Shown here in pieces: positions 32,298 through 36,761 of a stretch of DNA of 36,761 bases. Position 1 is the stretch's first letter; each line of letters begins with the position of its first letter. The notes beneath the pieces were generated by a model. It was given only the letters and a program-made list of their open reading frames with translations. It had not been told where the DNA came from and searched no databases. The translations under genes and the position numbers were made by a program. Source of the stretch: Flavobacteriales bacterium (GTDB lineage Bacteria > Bacteroidota > Bacteroidia > Flavobacteriales_F > PHOS-HE28); NCBI GenBank assembly GCA_019912395.1, contig JAIOIH010000013.1, positions 1 through 36,761 of the forward strand. Reading direction: 5' to 3'.

Positions 32298-32858
32298 ATG
32301 AAGAAGCGTGGCCCTTGGACGACCTTGAGCGAGCGAATAGCTTATGAGACACCGTGGATATCGGTATCCCACCATGAGGTGATAGACCCCGGTGGCACGC
32401 ACGGCGTGTATGGCGTGATCCATTTCAAGAGCCTGGCCGTGGGCGTGATCCCCTTGGATGAGGAGATGAACACCTGGATAGTTGGCCAGTACCGCTATCC
32501 GATGGAGGCATACAGCTGGGAGATGCCCGAAGGTGGCGGCGACCGGAATGCGCCCGCCGTGGAAAGTGCGAAGCGCGAGCTGCGCGAGGAAGTGGGCATT
32601 GAGGCCGAACATTGGACGGAGATCCTACAGATGGACCTGAGCAACAGCGCCAGCGATGAGAAGGCGGTGATCTTCGTGGCACGCGGCCTCACCTTCCACG
32701 CCCCGGAGCCCGACCATGACGAGGAACTGGAGCAGCGCAAACTGCCCTTCATGGAGCTATACGAAATGGTGCAACGCGGCGAAGTGCGCGACAGCCTCAC
32801 CGTGGCCGCTGTGCTGAAGGTGCGGCTGATGATGTTTGACGGGAAACTTGGAGCGTGA
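32298..32858 (+). CDS. NUDIX hydrolase, ADP-ribose-pyrophosphatase-like
   Basis: A 186-residue enzyme that should cleave a nucleoside diphosphate linked to another group. The fold is that of the ADP-ribose pyrophosphatase branch: strands leading to 'WIVGQYRYPMEAYSWEMPEGGG', then the Nudix helix 'SAKRELREEVGI' with the catalytic REL-x-EE-x-G. The first Glu of the Nudix box (G-x5-E-x7-REUxEExGU) is replaced by Ala (GGGDRNA), but the metal-binding REXXEE core is intact. The C-terminal part has an acidic stretch (PEPDHDEELEQRKLPF) typical of the family. The ATG at 32298 follows the repeat region directly. The substrate is uncertain. It is monocistronic; a folded intergenic region and the integrase follow. 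Confidence 0.88.
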   Translation: MKKRGPWTTLSERIAYETPWISVSHHEVIDPGGTHGVYGVIHFKSLAVGVIPLDEEMNTWIVGQYRYPMEAYSWEMPEGGGDRNAPAVESAKRELREEVGIEAEHWTEILQMDLSNSASDEKAVIFVARGLTFHAPEPDHDEELEQRKLPFMELYEMVQRGEVRDSLTVAAVLKVRLMMFDGKLGA

Positions 32859-32885
32859 CCCGAGCTACTCATGCACTGAGGCTCA

Positions 32886-32955
32886 CGCAGGGTCTCTCAA
32901 ACAAGTACCTCTGGCGAACAGAGGACCCTGCGGCTCGAGGGTCTCCTGACGAGCC
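32886..32955 (+). repeat. Nested hairpins after the NUDIX gene
   Basis: CGCAGGGTC (32886-32894) pairs with GACCCTGCG (32924-32932), enclosing an inner CCTCT/AGAGG hairpin; then GGCTCG (32932-32937) pairs with CGAGCC (32950-32955). A third GCAGGGTC copy lies near 32973. It could be a terminator or part of the recombination platform. Confidence 0.55.
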
Positions 32956-33010
32956 TTCTAGCCTTCTTACGCAGGGTCCCGAAACCGAGACCCGGCGGGA
33001 GGGATAATGA

Positions 33011-33036
33011 ATGCCCACTTGCCGTCTGGCGGGCAT
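33011..33036 (+). repeat. Inverted repeat 40 bases upstream of the integrase start
   Basis: ATGCCC (33011-33016) and GGGCAT (33031-33036) pair around a 14-base loop that itself contains GCC/GGC. It lies where an integrase operator or integration site would be expected, but nothing proves either. Confidence 0.35.
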
Positions 33037-33075
33037 GCCGATGAATAGATAGCGTTCGGTTATCTTGAGCGCATC

Positions 33076-34254
33076 ATGCCCGACGAAAAGACCGTCGATC
33101 GGAAAACACTCAACTTGGAAGCGTTGGACCGCAATGGCCAGCGCAGGATCGCCTTGCGCTTTCCATATGACAGCGAGTTGATAGCGATCGCCAAGCGCAT
33201 CGGTGCCCAATGGAGCCGCAGCAATAAGTGTTGGCATGTGGAAAATGGCAGCGCCAGCATGAAAGCCATTTTCGCGGCGTACAAAGGGCACGCCTGGGTG
33301 AATGCCGAAGCCCTGTTCCACAAAGCCGGACCTGTTCAACAGGCTCCGGTGAAGGCTGTTCCGAAGTGGCAGAGCAGCAATCCGGAACCAACGCCTGAAA
33401 TGCCAGTGAGCCCCGAAATGACGGAGGCACTCCAACGCATGCGGCAAAAACTGGAGATCGCCCGCTACAGTTCGCGGACGATCGAGACGTACCTGAACGC
33501 CACCAAGAAATTCTTCCTGCATTTCCCTGCGAAGCATCCGAACGATATCCGCACCGAGGATATCGAGGGCTACCAGCATCATCTGGCCTCCACGCGCAAG
33601 GTGAGCAACAGCTACCTGAACCAAGTGGTGAACGCCGTTCGCTACTATTACAAGGATGTCCTGGGTGATGCTCAGCGCGTAAAGTTCATTGAGCGACCGC
33701 GTGGCGAGCGCAAGTTGCCCAAGGTGCTGAGCGAAGAAGAGGTTACGTCGCTCTTGAAGGCCGTGGATAACCTGAAGCACAGGTGCATCCTGATGCTGAT
33801 CTATTCCGCCGGGCTGCGTATGGGCGAATTGCTGGCCTTGCAACGAACCGATATCATCCCGGAACGCAAACAAGTGCTGATCCGCGGAGGAAAAGGGAAG
33901 AAGGACCGGGTCTCACTGCTCAGTGACAGGTTACTCACCCTCCTTACCAAATACCTCCATGAATACAAGCCAAGCAACTTCCTTTTTGAAAGTCCGGATG
34001 GTGGCATGTATTCCGCCACAAGCGTGCAGATGGTCTTCAAGCGGGCATTGAAGAAGGTCCACATCACCGCGCCAGCCACGGTCCATACGCTCCGCCATTC
34101 CTTTGCGACCCACCTTTTGGAGAATGGAACCGACCTGCGCTATATTCAAGCCCTCTTAGGACACAGTTCCAGCAAAACCACGGAGATTTACACGCATGTC
34201 AGCACAAAGGCCATTGGCAAGATCCGCAGTCCGTTGGACAACTTGGACCTGTGA
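33076..34254 (+). CDS. Tyrosine recombinase/integrase with HARP-like N-terminal domain
   Basis: A 392-residue site-specific recombinase. Residues about 15-90 form a small extra domain (IALRFPYDSELIAIAKRIGAQWS ... KCWHV) resembling HARP-like modules. About 115-205 is the SAM-like core-binding domain (MRQKLEIARYSSRTIETYL). The catalytic domain carries Arg248 (AGLRMGE), a Lys in RGGKGKKDR, His337-x-x-Arg340 (HTLRHSF), His363 (LLGHSS) and the nucleophile Tyr372 (EIYTHV), so all catalytic residues are present. It ends with IRSPLDNLDL, like the remnant at 19642. This Bacteroidota family is often followed by mobile genes. Here the next gene is a foreign-looking AT-rich restriction gene, making a cassette-capturing role plausible. 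Confidence 0.9.
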   Translation: MPDEKTVDRKTLNLEALDRNGQRRIALRFPYDSELIAIAKRIGAQWSRSNKCWHVENGSASMKAIFAAYKGHAWVNAEALFHKAGPVQQAPVKAVPKWQSSNPEPTPEMPVSPEMTEALQRMRQKLEIARYSSRTIETYLNATKKFFLHFPAKHPNDIRTEDIEGYQHHLASTRKVSNSYLNQVVNAVRYYYKDVLGDAQRVKFIERPRGERKLPKVLSEEEVTSLLKAVDNLKHRCILMLIYSAGLRMGELLALQRTDIIPERKQVLIRGGKGKKDRVSLLSDRLLTLLTKYLHEYKPSNFLFESPDGGMYSATSVQMVFKRALKKVHITAPATVHTLRHSFATHLLENGTDLRYIQALLGHSSSKTTEIYTHVSTKAIGKIRSPLDNLDL

Positions 34255-34340
34255 TGATCTATGTGGCTTTACACTCCCCAATAGTGAAATAGTAAACACT
34301 CCCCCTCACAAACTGAAGGAGAAATAAACCACATATGTGT

Positions 34341-34365
34341 ACAACCGACTAGTTGTGTGCAACCT
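34341..34365 (+). other. Candidate recombination site behind the integrase
   Basis: ACAACCGACTAGTTGTGTGCAACC contains ACAAC/GTTGT as a hairpin and GTTG...CAAC as a second small palindrome. It sits 87-111 bases after the integrase stop and about 30 bases before the AT-rich gene. A related sequence lies behind the integrase remnant (20012-20026), and TTGTGTGC recurs inverted at 36615-36622, at the other end of the AT-rich gene. The architecture is attC-like, but the true site is not proven. Confidence 0.4.
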
Positions 34366-34395
34366 TAAAAACGACCGTAACAATAGAATAAATTT

Positions 34396-36597
34396 ATGAA
34401 GACAGAAAGCCATTCAATAAATGATGTGTTAGCTAAAAACGCAACATCATTTTTTATTCCTCCTTTTCAAAGAGCCTATGCTTGGGGAAAACCTGAAATT
34501 GAAAGATATTTTAGTGACGTGTCAAGAATTATTGAATCGCATTTAGACCGCAAACAACACGACAAACTAGAACACTTTTTTGGAACAGTAGTAATAAAAG
34601 AAGAAAAAGCAGGGTTTGCTAATAAGTCAGTGGTCGTTGATGGACAACAAAGGCTCACAACAACATTAATTTTTTTAATTGCATTAAGAGATACGGAAAC
34701 CGACCCTGTTAAACAAGATTTCATAAATCAGAACTATCTGACTAACAACTCTTCATCTTTTCAAGATAAAATCAAACTTAAACAAGTAACAAAAGATTGG
34801 GATGCTTACAAAGCACTTGTAAATAAAACACAGCCAAATCCAGGAGTGATAAGTAATGCTTATGAATTGTTGAAGAAATTCATCAATGAAAAGAAAAGAC
34901 TTAATCCTGAAGTAGATTTTGTGCATTACATTATTGCTATACAGCGAATGAATGTTGCTGTAATTTTTCTTGACGAAAGACCATTCAAGGGGGAAGACCC
35001 TCAAATAATTTTTGAAACACTAAACTCATTAGGCAAACCACTGACTTTATCTGACCTTGTTAGGAATTTTGTTCTCCTGAATATGGAAAGCAAAAACCAA
35101 TCAGATATTTATGAAAAAATATGGCATCCAAAAATTGAAGAAGTCCTATTTGATAATACCTCAAAGTTTTTCAGAGATTATTTACAATATAAAACTGTAA
35201 GTTCCTTAAAGGTTGTAAGTGACAACAATACAAAAGAACTGTATCAGCAATTTAAGGATTTTGTCGATACAGGATTTGAAAACCACAATGCTTTCATTAA
35301 TGACATTGTGCGCTATGTAAAATGCTACAAGTGGATTATTACTGAAATTAATAACGACACAATTTCAAATGACAATTACAAAGACAAAGAGATTAAGGAA
35401 TTAATAAGAAACATCTTCCACGACATAAAGGCTGAAGCATTCAAACCCTTTGTATTGGGATTATTGGAATATCATCAATATACAATAGATGGCGTAAGAC
35501 TTAGTGACGAACTCTTGATTTCAACTCTCAAAGCAATCCGAACTTATTTGATAAGACGCAGAATATTAGGTTTAACTCAGGGCGAAAACAAAAATATTGT
35601 CCTTTTAAGTAAAAAGATAGACGGTATTGCCAAAGGCAACACTTCGATGCTTGAACTCCTAACAAATATGTTTTATAGGTTAAGATTACCTAATAATACA
35701 GAAATGAGTGGGGCACTTGTATCAATGAATTTTTATGAAAGCCTGAAACAATATTCAAAACTTATCTTAGGAAAGATTGAAGAACACAACTCTAAAGTAT
35801 CTGTAGATTTCAGAAATCCAAAAATTACAATTGAACACATAATGCCTCAAAAATTAGATGATAGTTGGAAAGTAGAGTTAGGCGAACATTTCGAAGAAAT
35901 TCACAAGAATTACCTACACAATATCGGTAATCTAATTCTTACTGAGTTCAATAGTGAAATAGGCAATAAATCATTTGATGAAAAGAAAAGAAAACTCAAC
36001 ACGTCATCTCTTAATTATAGGCTTGATGTTATCAAGAGAAATGTTTGGAATGAGCAAAGTATCAAGGAACATCAAACTAATATGGTAAATTGGTTTCTTG
36101 AGACTTTCCCATTACCCGACCAGTACAAGGATAAAGCAAATTGGAATACTCAAACTGTAGAAAGCACATTATTCTCACCATTAGATACAGATGCAGGAGA
36201 TATTGCCGAAGGCAATAAACCAATTGAACTTCAAATTTTTGACGACATTATCAAAGTAAATTCTTGGCAAGATGTATTTATCAAGTTTTTAAAATATCTA
36301 AAAGAGAAACCTGAATATGATTTTGAATACATTTTAGATAATCAACTAGATATGTTTAGACGTGATGAAACCATTTTAAAATGGAGCTCACTAAAGGAAT
36401 TGATAGATTCAAACGTTGATTTGACTAGTCGATATAAAACTTTTGACGGAAAGGTTTGGGATAAGGTAAAAGAATTGAACGATGACTTGCTGTTTATTCA
36501 TATCAATATTTCAGCTTCAAACTGTATGTCAAGAATTGCAAGCGTAATGGAGAAATTGTTTTTGCCAGACAACTCCATTCAAATCAGATTAAAGTGA
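34396..36597 (+). CDS. DUF262/DUF1524 protein, GmrSD-like (type IV restriction)
   Basis: A 733-residue defence-type protein. The N-terminal DUF262 domain (about 5-230) has 'FFIPPFQRAYAW' and the nucleotide-binding/hydrolysing motif D82-G-Q-Q-R86. The central part is helical. The DUF1524 domain (about 470-590) has an HNH-like His-Me nuclease site: 'IEHIMPQKL' with His481, then 'HNIGNLILTEFNSEIGNKSF'. The last ~140 residues form an extra domain (IELQIFDDIIKVNSWQDVF). GmrSD proteins cut modified phage DNA; activity here is inferred from the motifs. Base composition is far more AT-rich than everything to its left (about one third G+C by eye), and codon use differs (AAA, ATT, TTT rich), so it was acquired recently. 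Its position behind the integrase suggests cassette insertion. Confidence 0.9.
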   Translation: MKTESHSINDVLAKNATSFFIPPFQRAYAWGKPEIERYFSDVSRIIESHLDRKQHDKLEHFFGTVVIKEEKAGFANKSVVVDGQQRLTTTLIFLIALRDTETDPVKQDFINQNYLTNNSSSFQDKIKLKQVTKDWDAYKALVNKTQPNPGVISNAYELLKKFINEKKRLNPEVDFVHYIIAIQRMNVAVIFLDERPFKGEDPQIIFETLNSLGKPLTLSDLVRNFVLLNMESKNQSDIYEKIWHPKIEEVLFDNTSKFFRDYLQYKTVSSLKVVSDNNTKELYQQFKDFVDTGFENHNAFINDIVRYVKCYKWIITEINNDTISNDNYKDKEIKELIRNIFHDIKAEAFKPFVLGLLEYHQYTIDGVRLSDELLISTLKAIRTYLIRRRILGLTQGENKNIVLLSKKIDGIAKGNTSMLELLTNMFYRLRLPNNTEMSGALVSMNFYESLKQYSKLILGKIEEHNSKVSVDFRNPKITIEHIMPQKLDDSWKVELGEHFEEIHKNYLHNIGNLILTEFNSEIGNKSFDEKKRKLNTSSLNYRLDVIKRNVWNEQSIKEHQTNMVNWFLETFPLPDQYKDKANWNTQTVESTLFSPLDTDAGDIAEGNKPIELQIFDDIIKVNSWQDVFIKFLKYLKEKPEYDFEYILDNQLDMFRRDETILKWSSLKELIDSNVDLTSRYKTFDGKVWDKVKELNDDLLFIHINISASNCMSRIASVMEKLFLPDNSIQIRLK

Positions 36598-36621
36598 AGA
36601 TGAACAGAAAGGCAGCACACA

Positions 36622-36761
36622 ATCGAGTAGGCGGCCCCGCCGCTAAATAGCGACGGGGTGCGCCTCTCACACCACTGTACGTACGGGCCTCGTATACAGC
36701 GGTTCGTTGAGATGTGGAGCGACTTTCCGGTAGTGATCGAGCAAGGCTTCGTAGCCGCGTT
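36622..36761 (-). mobile_element. 3' end of a probable group II intron (partial)
   Basis: On the minus strand a domain-V-like hairpin (ACCGCTGTA paired with TACAGTGGT, a 2-base bulge, then TACG/CGTA) is followed by a domain-VI-like stem (GGCG-CACCCCGTCGCTA, loop, TAGCGGCGGGG-CCGCC). The strand ends CTACTCGAT, giving a bulged A 7 bases from an AT terminus, as expected for the branch-point A and the conserved AY end of group II introns. Its remaining 5' part would lie to the right of the window. The loop of domain V is not a GNRA tetraloop, so the class is uncertain. Confidence 0.6.

Noticed and set aside
36640-36761. Minus-strand reading frame ending EPLYTRPVRTVV as a protein C-terminus
   Set aside because: The frame passes through the domain-V-like hairpin; RNA structure explains the conservation better than a protein. 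An intron-encoded ORF might still end here.

Overview
The window looks like chromosomal DNA from a GC-rich member of the Bacteroidota, most likely Flavobacteriales-like. Evidence: several secreted proteins with type IX secretion (T9SS) C-terminal sorting domains (type A at 13148, 14028 and 22485; a gliding-motility type B domain at 27122), a TonB receptor with a carboxypeptidase-regulatory-like N-terminus paired with a DUF4249 lipoprotein, tandem TonB_C domains, and TAnnTTTG-like -7 promoter boxes with little Shine-Dalgarno signal. Most of the window is high in G+C by eye. The last ~2.3 kb is strikingly AT-rich.

Layout. 1-6.0 kb: S4 RNA-binding protein, phage-holin-like membrane protein, a fused alpha/beta 2-oxoacid dehydrogenase E1, an alpha/beta hydrolase, and an M1 aminopeptidase on the minus strand. 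6.1-8.5 kb (minus): tRNA-Pro(GGG), a broken tRNA-Pro copy, a tiny membrane ORF, a NarL-type histidine kinase core with a frame disruption, and its LuxR-type response regulator. 8.7-12.3 kb: TonB receptor and DUF4249 lipoprotein. 12.4-18.4 kb: a LytTR regulator with a 12-C tract near its start codon, two T9SS secreted proteins (one very large and possibly chimeric), and a 28-codon remnant of a second DUF4249 gene. 18.6-22.3 kb: thioredoxin reductase, a tyrosine-recombinase remnant, an unexplained stretch, and a PLP-dependent Cys/Met-type enzyme. 22.5-29.7 kb: a delta-60-repeat T9SS protein, an arginase-family enzyme, a two-gene secreted-protein operon, a type-B T9SS adhesin-like protein, and a DUF1287 protein. 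29.8-32.9 kb: RNase P RNA (minus) with a strong terminator, Smr protein, double-TonB_C protein, NUDIX hydrolase. 33.0-36.8 kb: an intact tyrosine recombinase, a candidate recombination site, an AT-rich DUF262/DUF1524 (GmrSD-like) defence gene, and the 3' end of what looks like a group II intron on the minus strand.

Most interesting points: (i) the right end resembles an integron-like platform: integrase, structured site, foreign AT-rich restriction gene, and a group II intron end abutting a second copy of a short site motif; (ii) a candidate phase-variable LytTR regulator; (iii) several intergenic 'word-array' foldback repeats, unrelated in sequence but alike in architecture, each directly upstream of a plus-strand gene; (iv) signs of gene decay and turnover (DUF4249 tail, integrase tail, tRNA half, frame-disrupted kinase). 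All calls come from reading the sequence; no database search was run.
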